Positions 7,123 through 19,195 are shown, counted from the stretch's first letter. The stretch: 64,000 bases of DNA from Polaribacter marinus (GCF_022662535.1 NZ_JAKQYM010000011.1:1-64000); one strand, 5' to 3'. Notes: generated by a model not told the origin, from the letters alone. Numbers and translations: made by a program.

Positions 7123-9084
7123 GTGCCTAAGTTTGACATAAACGCAAGTTTCCCTAAAGGAACAAAAGATTTACTCACAGAATTGGGGCCGGATAAATTT
7201 TCTCAATGGTTAAAAAATGAAAAAAAGGTTCATTTTACAGACACTACCATGAGAGATGCTCATCAAAGTTTGCTAGCTACAAGAATGCGTACCTACGACA
7301 TGTTAAAAGTAGCTGAAGGATACGCAAAGAACAACCCAAATATCTTTAGTATGGAAGTTTGGGGAGGCGCAACTTTTGATGTTTGTATGCGCTTTCTACA
7401 AGAAAACCCTTGGGAAAGACTACGTTTATTAAGAAAAGCAATGCCAAACGTATTATTTCAAATGCTCATTAGAGGCTCTAACGGTGTTGGTTATACAGCA
7501 TATCCAGACAACTTAATAGAAAGTTTTGTGCAACAATCTTGGGAAAATGGAGTCGATATTTTTAGAATTTTCGATTCTTTAAATTGGATGAAATCTATTG
7601 CACCTTGTATCGAGCACGTACGAAATAAAACCGAAGGATTAGCAGAAGGTTCCATCTGTTATACAGGCGACATATTGAATCCAAAAAACAGCAAATACAA
7701 CCTTAAATATTATACAACTTTAGCCAAAGACATAGAAAACGCTGGTGCCCATATCCTAGCTATAAAAGATATGGCTGGTTTATTAAAACCGTATGCGGCT
7801 TTCGAATTGGTTTCAGCATTAAAACAAGAAATTAATATTCCTATTCACCTACACACACACGACACGTCATCGATACAATCTGCAACGTATTTAAAAGCAA
7901 TTGAAGCCGGAGTAGATGTTGTTGATGTAGCACTCGGTGGTTTATCTGGATTAACATCTCAACCTAATTTTAATTCGGTTGTAGAAATGATGAGATTTAA
8001 TGAAAGAGAAAGTGACTTAAATATCGATTCTTTAAATGAGTACTCTAACTACTGGGAAACTGTTAGGGAATACTATTATCCATTTGAATCTGGCTTAAAA
8101 TCTGGTTCTGGTGAAGTCTTTAAACACGAAATTCCTGGAGGACAATACTCTAATTTAAAACCCCAAGCACAAGCTTTAGGTTTAGAAGACAGATTTCATG
8201 AAATTACTAAAATGTACGGTGATGTTAACTTACTTTTTGGAGATATTGTAAAAGTAACCCCAAGTTCTAAAGTAGTTGGAGACATGGCACAATATTTAGT
8301 AAGTAATAATTTAACGGTACAAGATGTTTTAGAGCGTGGCGATACTATTTCGTTTCCACAATCCGTAGTAAGTTTCTTTAAAGGAGATTTAGGTCAGCCA
8401 GTTGGTGGTTTTCCAAAAGATCTTCAAAAGTTAATTTTAAAAGATCAAAAACCATATACCGACAGGCCAAATGCACATATTGAGCCTTTAGATATTGAGG
8501 CAGCATATAAAGCTTTCAGAAAAATATTTGAAAACGATTTAAGCAGACCTATCGATTTTACAGATTTCTTATCGTATAAATTATATCCAAAAGTTTTTAC
8601 AGATGCGTATAACAAGCATTTAAAATATGATAGTTTGATTAATTTACCAACCAAAAATTTCTTTTACGGAATGGAAAGAGGTGAAGAGATTATTATCGAA
8701 TTAGACAAAGGTAAAACTCTTTTAATCACTTTAGATTCTATTGGCGAACCAAATGAAGACGGAATGGTTACCGTTTATTTTAAAGTTAACGGACAAGGAA
8801 GAGCGGTTCAAATAAAAGATGAATCCGTTAAAATTAACAAAATAGAACATGTAAAAGCAGACAAAGCAAATAGTAAAGAAATTGGAGCTCCTTTACAAGG
8901 AATGCTATCTAGTATTTTAGTGAAGAAAGGTGAAAAAGTAACTAAAAATCAACCATTATTTATTATTGAAGCCATGAAAATGGAAACAACAATTACCGCA
9001 ACCGAAAATGCGACGATAAAACAGTTAATTCTAAAAGCAGGTGTAATGGTAAATTCTGAAGATTTAGTGATTAAATTAGCCTAA
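7123..9084 (+). CDS. pyruvate carboxylase, carboxyltransferase and biotin carrier part
   Basis: 653 aa. The carboxyltransferase TIM-barrel opens with TDTTMRDAHQSLLATRMR and shows NPWERLRLL, FRIFDSLNWM and HLHTHDTSS (metal-binding histidines). The biotin carrier domain at the C-terminus has EAMKMET with the biotinylated Lys619. This piece can only be made separately if translation restarts; a GTG at 7123 is in frame, 75 nt after the upstream stop, without an evident ribosome-binding site. Archaeal and some bacterial pyruvate carboxylases are naturally split at this same place, so a working two-piece enzyme is possible. A bidirectional terminator follows at 9101-9134. Confidence 0.8.
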   Translation: MPKFDINASFPKGTKDLLTELGPDKFSQWLKNEKKVHFTDTTMRDAHQSLLATRMRTYDMLKVAEGYAKNNPNIFSMEVWGGATFDVCMRFLQENPWERLRLLRKAMPNVLFQMLIRGSNGVGYTAYPDNLIESFVQQSWENGVDIFRIFDSLNWMKSIAPCIEHVRNKTEGLAEGSICYTGDILNPKNSKYNLKYYTTLAKDIENAGAHILAIKDMAGLLKPYAAFELVSALKQEINIPIHLHTHDTSSIQSATYLKAIEAGVDVVDVALGGLSGLTSQPNFNSVVEMMRFNERESDLNIDSLNEYSNYWETVREYYYPFESGLKSGSGEVFKHEIPGGQYSNLKPQAQALGLEDRFHEITKMYGDVNLLFGDIVKVTPSSKVVGDMAQYLVSNNLTVQDVLERGDTISFPQSVVSFFKGDLGQPVGGFPKDLQKLILKDQKPYTDRPNAHIEPLDIEAAYKAFRKIFENDLSRPIDFTDFLSYKLYPKVFTDAYNKHLKYDSLINLPTKNFFYGMERGEEIIIELDKGKTLLITLDSIGEPNEDGMVTVYFKVNGQGRAVQIKDESVKINKIEHVKADKANSKEIGAPLQGMLSSILVKKGEKVTKNQPLFIIEAMKMETTITATENATIKQLILKAGVMVNSEDLVIKLA

Positions 9085-9100
9085 AAACACATTTTCTATA

Positions 9101-9134
9101 AACTAAAAATCTCGCTTTTCCGAGATTTTTAGTT
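9101..9134 (+). terminator. terminator after pyc
   Basis: Perfect 14-bp stem aactaaaaatctcg / cgagatttttagtt with a 6-nt loop, T-rich on both sides. Confidence 0.8.
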
Positions 9135-11334
<2,200 letters not shown>

Positions 11335-11358
11335 TACACTTAAAAACAAACAAACCAT

Positions 11359-11391
11359 ACACACTCTAATTCTTAGAGTGTGTTTTTTTTT
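11359..11391 (+). terminator. gyrB terminator
   Basis: Stem acacactctaa / ttagagtgtgt, 3-nt loop, then eight or more T. Confidence 0.9.
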
Positions 11392-11443
11392 ATATATTAG
11401 CTAACATAAAAAACCAAACAACTATTAATTAAAATTCAATAAA

Positions 11444-12451
11444 ATGAAAAAGTATATTTTTTTTTTCTTATGCATATTTTCTTTGTCATTTAATACAAAA
11501 GCACAAGATGGCTTAGAAGCATTACTTTTAGCAGACAATGCAGATAGAAGTAAATTAATTAATGCATATGTTAACCCCGCAATGAAAGGTTTAATCTACG
11601 GTATGAGTAGCGGATGGTATCATACAGCAAAAGTTCACAAATCATTTGGCTTTGACATATCTATTGGTCTTAATGCATCTATTGTTCCAGAAGCTGATGA
11701 AATGTTTAAATTTTCTGATTTAAATTTAAGCTCTGTAACCTCAGTCTCATCTACCGCAGCCACTGTTGCAGGTTCTGAAGATCAAAAACCGATTGCTTTA
11801 GTTTCTTTCCAAGAAGGAGGAAATACTTACACAACTCAATTTACAATGCCTGGTGGAGCCAAAGAAAGTTTACCTTTAAATGCAATTCCTACCCCAGCAG
11901 TTCAAGTAAATTTAGGTTTACCTGGAAAATTTGAAGCTAATTTACGTTTGGTTCCTAAAGTAGGAAATGATGATGTTAAAGGAAGTCTTCTAGGAATTGG
12001 GATTAAGAAAGAAATAACTAGCTGGTTTGGACCTATGGAAAAAACACCTTTACACGTTTCATTATTAGCTGCGTATACCTCAATGAATGTAGATTATGAT
12101 ATACAAAATGGTAGTTCTGTTTCAGGCTCAAATCAAGCTGCGGAATTTAAATTGAATTCATATACAGTACAAGCATTAGCTTCTTTAAATTTTCCTATTA
12201 TAAATATTTATGGAGGATTAGGATACACTAGCGGATCTTCAACATTAAAAATGCTAGGTACCTATAAATTAGATTATAACGGAGGCCTTACAAGAACACT
12301 TACAGATCCTTTAAACTCTAAATTTAATGCAAGTGGCTTCACCACAACAGTCGGAGCTAGATTAAGTTTAGGTTTCTTTAAAGTTTTTGGCTCTTATTCA
12401 TTACAAGAATACAACACAGCTAACTTAGGTATAGCTTTTAGTATTAGATAA
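11444..12451 (+). CDS. outer-membrane-type protein, probably DUF6588 family
   Basis: 335 aa with an N-terminal signal peptide (MKKYIFFFLCIFSLSFNTKA, cleavage before QDG). The mature part is rich in alternating polar and aromatic residues and glycine, with repeated strand-like segments and a final segment LGIAFSIR that ends in a strand, as in beta-barrel outer-membrane proteins. The pattern ALLLADNADRSKLINAYVNP near the start and FGFDISIGLNAS resemble proteins I remember as DUF6588 in Flavobacteriaceae. No enzymatic motif is seen and no function is known to me. It lies between gyrB and mdh with terminators on both sides, so it is probably transcribed alone. Confidence 0.65.
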   Translation: MKKYIFFFLCIFSLSFNTKAQDGLEALLLADNADRSKLINAYVNPAMKGLIYGMSSGWYHTAKVHKSFGFDISIGLNASIVPEADEMFKFSDLNLSSVTSVSSTAATVAGSEDQKPIALVSFQEGGNTYTTQFTMPGGAKESLPLNAIPTPAVQVNLGLPGKFEANLRLVPKVGNDDVKGSLLGIGIKKEITSWFGPMEKTPLHVSLLAAYTSMNVDYDIQNGSSVSGSNQAAEFKLNSYTVQALASLNFPIINIYGGLGYTSGSSTLKMLGTYKLDYNGGLTRTLTDPLNSKFNASGFTTTVGARLSLGFFKVFGSYSLQEYNTANLGIAFSIR

Positions 12452-12470
12452 AATTTGTTTTAAGTTTATG

Positions 12471-12504
12471 AAAAAAAAGACATCAAAATTGATGTCTTTT
12501 TTTG
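12471..12504 (+). terminator. terminator between the DUF6588-like gene and mdh
   Basis: Nearly perfect 15-bp stem built around agacatcaa / ttgatgtct with flanking A and T runs and a 2-nt centre. Confidence 0.85.
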
Positions 12505-12538
12505 TTTGCTCAATCACTTAAATATTAATCTATTATCG

Positions 12539-12546
12539 TATTTTTG
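12539..12546 (+). promoter_or_regulatory. possible mdh promoter -7 box
   Basis: TATTTTTG matches TAnnTTTG, about 38 nt before the mdh ATG; no clear TTG partner. Confidence 0.4.
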
Positions 12547-12584
12547 CTAGATAAAATTATTCAACACAATAAAAATATAAAAAC

Positions 12585-13511
12585 ATGAAAGTTACAGTAG
12601 TTGGTGCAGGTGCAGTAGGCGCAAGTTGTGCAGAGTATATCGCAATTAAAAACTTCGCATCTGAAGTTGTCATTCTAGATATTAAAGAAGGTTTTGCAGA
12701 AGGAAAAGCAATGGATTTAATGCAAACCGCTTCATTAAATGGATTTGACACAAAAATCACTGGAAGCACAAACGATTATTCTAAAACTGCAAATTCTGAT
12801 ATTTGCGTAATTACCTCAGGGATTCCTAGAAAACCAGGAATGACTCGTGAAGAATTAATAGGCATTAATGCAGGAATCGTAAAAATGGTATCTGCTAGTT
12901 TAATTGAGCATTCTCCAAACACAATTATCATTGTAGTTTCTAATCCTATGGATACAATGACCTATTTAGTTCATAAAACTACAGGATTACCAAAAAACAG
13001 AATTATTGGAATGGGTGGTGCTTTAGATTCTGCTCGTTTTAAATACAGGTTAGCAGAAGCTTTAGGAGCTCCTATTTCTGATGTAGACGGAATGGTAATT
13101 GGAGGACATTCTGATAAAGGAATGGTACCGTTAACAAGATTAGCAACAAGAAATTCTGTACCTGTTTCTGAATTTATTTCAGAAGAGAGATTAGAACAAG
13201 TTATGCAAGACACTAAAGTTGGTGGAGCAACATTAACCGGTTTATTAGGCACTTCTGCTTGGTATGCTCCGGGTGCTGCTGTAAGCGGATTAGTACAAGC
13301 AATTGCTTGCGATCAAAAGAAAATTTACCCTTGTTCAACTTTATTAGAAGGTGAATATGGATTAAATGACTTATGTATTGGAGTTCCTGTTGTTTTAGGT
13401 AAAAACGGAATTGAGAGCATTGTAGAAATTAATTTAAGTGATGCTGAAAAAGCACATATGCAAGAATCTGCTGCTGGTGTATCCAAAACCAATGGTTTGT
13501 TAGATTTATAA
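12585..13511 (+). CDS. mdh: malate dehydrogenase
   Basis: NAD-dependent oxidation of malate to oxaloacetate in the citric acid cycle, 308 aa. The Rossmann motif GAGAVGASC opens the protein. The mobile loop GIPRKPGMTREEL with its arginines marks malate rather than lactate specificity. VSNPMDTMTYL and the catalytic His in GGHSD are present. The sequence is of the LDH-like MDH class (about 310 aa). Single gene with its own terminator. Lactate dehydrogenase is an unlikely alternative. Confidence 0.95.
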   Translation: MKVTVVGAGAVGASCAEYIAIKNFASEVVILDIKEGFAEGKAMDLMQTASLNGFDTKITGSTNDYSKTANSDICVITSGIPRKPGMTREELIGINAGIVKMVSASLIEHSPNTIIIVVSNPMDTMTYLVHKTTGLPKNRIIGMGGALDSARFKYRLAEALGAPISDVDGMVIGGHSDKGMVPLTRLATRNSVPVSEFISEERLEQVMQDTKVGGATLTGLLGTSAWYAPGAAVSGLVQAIACDQKKIYPCSTLLEGEYGLNDLCIGVPVVLGKNGIESIVEINLSDAEKAHMQESAAGVSKTNGLLDL

Positions 13512-13543
13512 AAAATATCATTTTTTTTATAAATAATAATTAT

Positions 13544-13575
13544 AAAAAAATCCAGCCAAAAGGCTGGATTTTTTT
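13544..13575 (+). terminator. mdh terminator
   Basis: Stem aaatccagcc / ggctggattt with loop aaaa and a run of T. Confidence 0.9.
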
Positions 13576-13580
13576 ATGTT

Positions 13581-13608
13581 AAAATACCTACTTGTAGGTA
13601 TTTTTTTT
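13581..13608 (+). terminator. second hairpin behind mdh
   Basis: aatacctac-tt-gtaggtatt followed by six more T, six bases beyond the first terminator. It may act as a back-up terminator. Confidence 0.55.
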
Positions 13609-13623
13609 ACTTATAAAAATAAT

Positions 13624-13631
13624 TAGCTTTG
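13624..13631 (+). promoter_or_regulatory. -7 box of the secreted protein gene
   Basis: TAGCTTTG matches TAnnTTTG, 19 nt before the ATG at 13651; the -33 element is not evident. Confidence 0.45.
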
Positions 13632-13650
13632 AATTTTAAAATATAAAATT

Positions 13651-14175
13651 ATGAAAAAAACGATTCTAGTTTTAACCTTGTTCTATTTAAATATAACAAA
13701 CGCTCAACTAAAATTAGCTATAAAAGATGCTAAAACAAATGAAACAAAAATTAATTTAGTTGAATATAAATACGCTATGATTCATCCCAAAGAGATGAGT
13801 GGAACATATTTACTAAAAAAAACAAGTAGTTTTGGCAGCACTAATTTCAACTATGAATATGAAATCAATTTAAACGCTGACGGAACTTGTAAAACCAGAT
13901 ATTACAAGAGCAATATGCGAGTTGGCCCTAAAAACAAAACAACAAAATGTAAATGGGGAATATCTATAGATTCAAAAACAAAAAAACCTAAAACAAAAGA
14001 AAAAGAAGGAGAAGTTTGGTATGAAATTATTATAGAATCAACAGAAGGAGATAAAAAGCTACAATATTATGATAGAACAGCATACTATGATTATGTTATT
14101 CTAAATTCAAATAAAAAAGCCGAATTACGTTTAATTTTTGCAAACGAAAAAGACGGTAGAATTAAAAAACAGTAA
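13651..14175 (+). CDS. hypothetical secreted protein
   Basis: 174 aa, not recognised. A short signal peptide (MKKTILVLTLFYLNITNA, cleavage before QLK) is visible. The mature protein is basic and lysine-rich, with strand-like segments (TYLLKKTSS, YEYEINLNADGTCKTRYYKSN, EVWYEIIIES, YDYVILNSNKKAELRLIF), suggesting a small beta-rich fold of the lipocalin or beta-sandwich type. The pattern around GTCKTRYY followed by KCKWGISIDSK resembles lipocalin-like copper-resistance or DUF proteins, but this is only an impression. Probably periplasmic. It has its own promoter box and a shared convergent terminator with fhs. Confidence 0.6.
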   Translation: MKKTILVLTLFYLNITNAQLKLAIKDAKTNETKINLVEYKYAMIHPKEMSGTYLLKKTSSFGSTNFNYEYEINLNADGTCKTRYYKSNMRVGPKNKTTKCKWGISIDSKTKKPKTKEKEGEVWYEIIIESTEGDKKLQYYDRTAYYDYVILNSNKKAELRLIFANEKDGRIKKQ

Positions 14176-14200
14176 AGGATATAAAATTTCCATAATTACA

Positions 14201-14242
14201 AAAACCACAAACCCAAGTTAAATAACTCGGGTTTGTGGTTTT
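14201..14242. terminator. bidirectional terminator between converging genes
   Basis: Stem aaaaccacaaaccc / gggtttgtggtttt (14 bp) enclosing a smaller aagtta-aa-taact stem; A-run and T-run on the two sides serve both strands. Confidence 0.9.
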
Positions 14243-14258
14243 CATTTTTTATTTAACG

Positions 14259-15935
14259 TTAAGACAATCCAGAAATAACTCCATTATTATCTATCGTCAT
14301 ATTTTCTGAAGCAGGACTTATTGGTAACCCTGGCATACGCATCATCTTTCCTAGAATAGGAATTAGAAACTGTGCACCAGCAGCTATTTCAATTTCTCTA
14401 ACCGTCACAGTAAAACCTTCTGGTCTTCCTATTAAAGATTCGTTATCTGAAAAAGATTTTTGCGTTTTTGCCATACAAACAGCAAAATCGTTAAAACCTA
14501 ATCTATTGATTCTTTTCAAATTCAACTGAGCTTGTTTACTATACTCCACAGCAGTCGCTCCGTAAATTTCTTTTGCAATAATTTCTATTTTATCTGTTAC
14601 TGGCGATTTCCAATTATACAGAGGTTTATATTGTGTTGCTTTATTCTCTACAATATCAACAACAGCTGCTGCCAACTTCATTGTACCTTCTCCTCCTTTG
14701 GCCCAACCTTTAGACAACACAGCATGAACACCTAAACTAGCACATTTTTCCACTACAAAACTAACTTCTTCTTCAGAGTCTGAAACAAAAGAATTGATTG
14801 CCACTACAGGTTCTATATTAAATTTTCTAATATTTTCTATGTGTTTTTCTAGGTTCTTAAATCCTTCAGTAACCTTGCTTAAATTAGGAGTATTATAATC
14901 CTCTTTTTTAGCGCCACCATGATGACGTAAAGCTCTAATTGTTGCAACTAAAACAACACATTTAGGATTTAAATTTGCAAATTGAGATTTTATATTTAGA
15001 AATTTCTCAGCTCCTAAATCCGCCCCAAAACCTGCTTCTGTAACAACATAATTAGATAATGAAAGCCCCATTTTTGTAGCAATTATCGTATTTGTTCCTT
15101 GCGCAATATTTGCAAATGGCCCACCATGAATAATTGCTGGATTTTCTTCTAAAGTTTGAACTAAATTAGGTTTAATAGCATCTTTCAACAAAATAGCCAT
15201 GGCATTTTCGGCTTTTAAATCTCGTGCAAAAACAGGTTCGTTTTTATAAGTAAGTCCGATAAAAATATCTCCTAGACGTTTTTTTAAATTCTCAAAATCC
15301 GAAGCCATACATAAAATTGCCATCACCTCAGAAGCTGGAGTAATATTAAAGCCATCCTGTCTTGGAACACCGTTTGCCGTTCCCCCCAATCCAATTGTAA
15401 TATCACGCAAAGCCCTATCATTCATATCAATAACTCTTTTCCAAAGAATGGTTCTAGGATCTATATTTAAGTTATTTACTTTATTCTGAATATTGTTATC
15501 AATTAAAGCAGACAATAAATTGTTTGCTTTTTCTACAGCATTAAAATCTCCTGTAAAATGCAGATTGATATCTTCCATGGGTACAACTTGCGAATATCCA
15601 CCACCCGCGGCACCACCTTTCATTCCAAAAATAGGCCCTAAAGAAGGCTCTCTTAAAACAACTGTTGCTTGTTTTCCTATTTTATTCAACCCCTCTGTTA
15701 AACCAATAGATACGGTTGTTTTACCTTCTCCCGCAGGAGTTGGTGTAAGTGCAGTAACTAATACTAAATTATTATTTTCTATTTTATCATCATCAATCAA
15801 AGACAAAGGGAGCTTGGCCTTATATTTTCCAAACATTTCTAAATCAGCCTCATTAACATCTAATTTTGCCGCAATCTCTCTTATATGTTTTAATTCTTTT
15901 GCTTGTGCAATTTCTATATCCGAAAAATGTGTCAT
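14259..15935 (-). CDS. fhs: formate-tetrahydrofolate ligase
   Basis: ATP-dependent synthesis of 10-formyltetrahydrofolate from formate and THF, feeding purine synthesis and Met-tRNA formylation; cytoplasmic, 558 aa, the usual length. The nucleotide-binding loop TPTPAGEGKTT lies near residues 63-73 and is followed by SIGLTEGL. LREPSLGPIFGMKGGAAGGGY is split across the next conserved block, and the C-terminal MMRMPGLP motif is typical. Transcribed alone on the minus strand, converging on the small secreted protein gene. I saw no TAnnTTTG box directly upstream. Confidence 0.96.
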   Translation of the reverse strand: MTHFSDIEIAQAKELKHIREIAAKLDVNEADLEMFGKYKAKLPLSLIDDDKIENNNLVLVTALTPTPAGEGKTTVSIGLTEGLNKIGKQATVVLREPSLGPIFGMKGGAAGGGYSQVVPMEDINLHFTGDFNAVEKANNLLSALIDNNIQNKVNNLNIDPRTILWKRVIDMNDRALRDITIGLGGTANGVPRQDGFNITPASEVMAILCMASDFENLKKRLGDIFIGLTYKNEPVFARDLKAENAMAILLKDAIKPNLVQTLEENPAIIHGGPFANIAQGTNTIIATKMGLSLSNYVVTEAGFGADLGAEKFLNIKSQFANLNPKCVVLVATIRALRHHGGAKKEDYNTPNLSKVTEGFKNLEKHIENIRKFNIEPVVAINSFVSDSEEEVSFVVEKCASLGVHAVLSKGWAKGGEGTMKLAAAVVDIVENKATQYKPLYNWKSPVTDKIEIIAKEIYGATAVEYSKQAQLNLKRINRLGFNDFAVCMAKTQKSFSDNESLIGRPEGFTVTVREIEIAAGAQFLIPILGKMMRMPGLPISPASENMTIDNNGVISGLS

Positions 15936-16066
15936 TTTAATATTTTAAGTATTGTTTTTTTATCATTTTAAAAAAATAAATATAATCATTTTATAGAGTT
16001 GTTAATATCATTAAAATTTAATTTAACAGAAACTTAAAAAAGTCCTCATAAAATATAACAAAACAA

Positions 16067-16097
16067 TTGTTTACTCTACTTTGAAAGAGTATATTTG
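16067..16097 (+). promoter_or_regulatory. secDF promoter
   Basis: TTG (16067-16069), 20 bp, TATATTTG (16090-16097): a full match. It decides the secDF start, because an upstream in-frame ATG at 16095 would lie inside the -7 box. Confidence 0.78.
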
Positions 16098-16136
16098 CAC
16101 GTTTTAAAAAAAAGAAGTCGACAAAAAATAAAGAAC

Positions 16137-19136
16137 ATGCAAAACAAAGGACTTATTAAATTATTCGCAATCCTTTTTGGATTAGTGAGTTTGTACCAAT
16201 TATCATTTACATTTTTAGCCAACAAAGTTGAGGATGACGCAAAAGTATATGCTGAAAACAAAGTAACTGATAACAACGCAAGACAAAAAGCTACTTTTGA
16301 ACAAAAGTATCTAGACAGTGTTGCCAACAAAGACATTATAGACTTAGCTGTTACAAAATATAGCTACAATGATGTAAAAGACAAAGAGATGAACCTTGGT
16401 CTTGATTTAAAAGGAGGTATAAACGCTATTTTACAAGTATCAGTAAAAGAAGTTTTAAAAAGTTTATCTAATGATTCTAAAAACGTTGCTTTTAACAAAG
16501 CCTTAGGCGCTGCAGATGAAGCTCAAAAAAACAGTAATGCTACGTATTTAGACTTATTCTTTGAAGAATTTGAAAAAATTGCTGGCGATACTAAATTAAG
16601 TGACCCTTCTATTTTTGGAACAAAAGCTTTAAGTGAGAAAATTTCATTTAACGAAGAAAACAAAACTGTAAAGGTAACTTTACAAGAAGAAATTAACAGT
16701 TCTATTGGTACAGCTTTTGAAGTTTTAAGAAGTAGAATTGATAAATTTGGTGTTACACAACCTAACATACAAAGAATTGGAAATTCTGGAAGAATTCAAA
16801 TTGAATTACCAGGAGCTAAAGATATAGAACGTGTTACTAAATTAATTACTAGTAAAGCTGAATTACAATTTTGGGAAGTTTATACAAATGCAGAAGTTCA
16901 AAATTTCTTTTTCTCTGCAAATGCTAAAGTTGCCGAATTATTAAAAGATGACACTGTTTTAGAAAAAGAAAAAGACTCTTCAAAAAAAGACGATATTGAT
17001 GATCTTTTAGGTGAAACTACAGATTCTACGAAAGTTCAAAAAAATCTTTTTACTTATTTATATCCTAACGTAGCACAATCTCAACAACAATTAAGTTCTT
17101 TAGTAGCACAAGCAAAAGTTCTTGATACAGCAACTGTTAATAGCTTATTAGCAAAAAAAGAGGTTAGAGCATTATTACCTGCAGAATTAAGATATGTAAA
17201 ATTCTTATGGGATTATAAAACAATAACACCTACTAAACCAGCAAACGCCGGTGATGATTATGAAGCAACAGAACTTATAGGTTTATATGCTATAAAAGGA
17301 AATAGAAATAACAAAGCCACAATAGATGGTGATGTTATTTTAGATGCTTCACAAGTATTTGACCAATTAAACAAACCAGAGGTTAGCATGACAATGAATG
17401 CTTCTGGAACTAAACAATGGGCTAAAATGACTGCAGATAATGTGGGGAATTTTGTAGCAGTTGTTTTAGATGATTATGTTTATACTGCTCCTTCTGTAAA
17501 CCAAGCAATTACTGGTGGTAGAACTTCTATCTCTGGAGGAACAATGACAGTTGCAGAAGCAGAAGATATTGCAACAGTTTTAAAAGCGGGTAAATTGCCT
17601 GCAACAGCTAGAATTATACAAATTGAAGTTGTTGGACCTTCTTTAGGTCAAGAAGCAATAGATTCAAGTTTCTTATCATTTGGTTTAGCAATTATCTTTG
17701 TTTTACTATGGATGATTTTATACTATGGAAAAGCAGGTTTATATGCTGATATTGCTTTAGCTGTAAACATCTTATTTATTTTTGGAATACTGGCATCTTT
17801 TAACGCTGTGTTGACATTACCTGGTATTGCAGGTATTATCTTAACAATTGGTATGTCTGTAGATGCAAACGTAATTATCTTTGAAAGGATTAAAGAGAGT
17901 TTAACTTCTATGAAAGGATTAAAACAATCTGTTGAAGAAGGTTTTAGTATAAAAGGAGCTTTATCTGCAATTATAGATGCAAATATTACGACATTATTAA
18001 CGGGTATTATATTATATGTTTTTGGTACAGGACCCATTAAAGGTTTTGCATTAACGTTAATGATTGGTATTGCTACTTCATTATTTACAGCAGTATTTAT
18101 TACTCGTATTTTAATTGATAAGTCAATTAGCAAAAACGCTAACTTAACATTTAACACATCTATTTCTAAAGGATGGTTCCAAAACATCAATGTTGAATTC
18201 TTAAAGAAACGTAAAGTTGCATACATCATTTCTGGTACAATTATTATAGCAGGAATTGTTTCTATATTTTCTATCGGATTAAAACAAGGAGTCGACTTTA
18301 AAGGAGGACGTTCTTATATTGTTCGTTTTGATCAAACTATGAATGCTACCGAAGTTGCTTCAACATTAAAAGATGCATTTGGTACCGCACCAGAAGTAAA
18401 AACCTATGGTTCAGATCACCAATTAAAAATAACGACTGTTTATAAAATTGATGAAGAAGGGCAAGAGGTTGATGAAGAAGTACAAAGTGCTTTATTTACA
18501 GGATTAAAATCATACTTAGGAGACACCACATATGAAAACTTTAAACCTGGTTTCGAAAAACAAGGGGCTGGTGTTATGAGTTATATGAAAGTAGAACCAA
18601 CCATTGCAGATGATATTAAAACATCAGCATTATATGCAGTTTTCGGTTCTTTATTAGTTGTTTTCTTATATATCTTATTACGATTTAGAAAAGTTTCTTT
18701 CTCTATTGGAGCTGTTGTTGCTGTTTTCCATGATGTATTAATTGTATTAGGTGTATTCTCTATTACTTATAGCTTTATGCCTTTTGATATGGAAATAGGA
18801 CAATCATTTATAGCCGCCATATTAACTGTGGTCGGGTACTCTCTGAATGATACCGTAGTAATCTTTGATAGAATTAGAGAATTTACAGGAACACGTCCAG
18901 ATTGGAAGTATAGTGAAGTTGTAGACAAAGCCTTAAGTTCTACTTTAGGAAGAACCATAAACACTTCTTTAACAACATTATTAGTAATGTTAGCAATCTT
19001 CTTATTCGGAGGAGATTCTATTAAAGGATTTATGTTTGCTTTAATTGTTGGTGTAGCAGTTGGTACTTATTCATCATTATTTGTGGCAACACCAATAATG
19101 TATGACACTTCTAAAAAAGAAGAAAAGAATAAATAA
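16137..19136 (+). CDS. secDF: protein translocase subunits SecD and SecF, fused
   Basis: Inner-membrane proton-driven factor that helps pull preproteins through SecYEG, 999 aa. SecD half: first membrane segment (LIKLFAILFGLVSLYQLSFTF), GLDLKGG motif, a large periplasmic part, then TIGMSVDANVIIFERI in the membrane block. SecF half from about residue 690: GVDFKGGRSYIV and VVGYSLNDTVVIFDRIRE. Twelve membrane segments are expected. The D-F fusion is normal in Bacteroidetes. I chose the ATG at 16137 (MQNKGLIK) over the one at 16095 because of the promoter position. It is followed by a strong terminator. Confidence 0.95.
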   Translation: MQNKGLIKLFAILFGLVSLYQLSFTFLANKVEDDAKVYAENKVTDNNARQKATFEQKYLDSVANKDIIDLAVTKYSYNDVKDKEMNLGLDLKGGINAILQVSVKEVLKSLSNDSKNVAFNKALGAADEAQKNSNATYLDLFFEEFEKIAGDTKLSDPSIFGTKALSEKISFNEENKTVKVTLQEEINSSIGTAFEVLRSRIDKFGVTQPNIQRIGNSGRIQIELPGAKDIERVTKLITSKAELQFWEVYTNAEVQNFFFSANAKVAELLKDDTVLEKEKDSSKKDDIDDLLGETTDSTKVQKNLFTYLYPNVAQSQQQLSSLVAQAKVLDTATVNSLLAKKEVRALLPAELRYVKFLWDYKTITPTKPANAGDDYEATELIGLYAIKGNRNNKATIDGDVILDASQVFDQLNKPEVSMTMNASGTKQWAKMTADNVGNFVAVVLDDYVYTAPSVNQAITGGRTSISGGTMTVAEAEDIATVLKAGKLPATARIIQIEVVGPSLGQEAIDSSFLSFGLAIIFVLLWMILYYGKAGLYADIALAVNILFIFGILASFNAVLTLPGIAGIILTIGMSVDANVIIFERIKESLTSMKGLKQSVEEGFSIKGALSAIIDANITTLLTGIILYVFGTGPIKGFALTLMIGIATSLFTAVFITRILIDKSISKNANLTFNTSISKGWFQNINVEFLKKRKVAYIISGTIIIAGIVSIFSIGLKQGVDFKGGRSYIVRFDQTMNATEVASTLKDAFGTAPEVKTYGSDHQLKITTVYKIDEEGQEVDEEVQSALFTGLKSYLGDTTYENFKPGFEKQGAGVMSYMKVEPTIADDIKTSALYAVFGSLLVVFLYILLRFRKVSFSIGAVVAVFHDVLIVLGVFSITYSFMPFDMEIGQSFIAAILTVVGYSLNDTVVIFDRIREFTGTRPDWKYSEVVDKALSSTLGRTINTSLTTLLVMLAIFLFGGDSIKGFMFALIVGVAVGTYSSLFVATPIMYDTSKKEEKNK

Positions 19137-19156
19137 TTCTATTATAACATAATCAT

Positions 19157-19195
19157 AAACCGTTTTCTTGTACTTATAAGAAAACGGTTTTTTCA
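19157..19195 (+). terminator. secDF terminator
   Basis: Stem aaaccgttttctt / aagaaaacggttt with an 8-nt loop and following T-run. Confidence 0.9.

Larger units (their letters stand above)
5632..9084 (+). pseudogene. pyc: pyruvate carboxylase gene interrupted by an in-frame TAA
   Basis: The two frames 5632-7047 and 7123-9084 lie in the same reading frame, and the 25 codons between them continue the protein (LGNVIINGNPDVKK and on). Joined, they give about 1150 codons, the usual length of a single-chain pyruvate carboxylase (biotin carboxylase, carboxyltransferase, biotin carrier). The TAA at 7045-7047 stands where the family has Tyr in the KLLTYLG segment, so one base change from TAT or TAC explains it; no frameshift is needed. 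Whether this is a dead gene, a base error, or a functional two-piece enzyme cannot be told from sequence. Confidence 0.85.

Noticed and set aside
16095..16136. Upstream ATG of secDF adding 14 residues
   Set aside because: It lies inside the TATATTTG promoter box, so the mRNA would start after it; the added residues are also unlike the family N-terminus.
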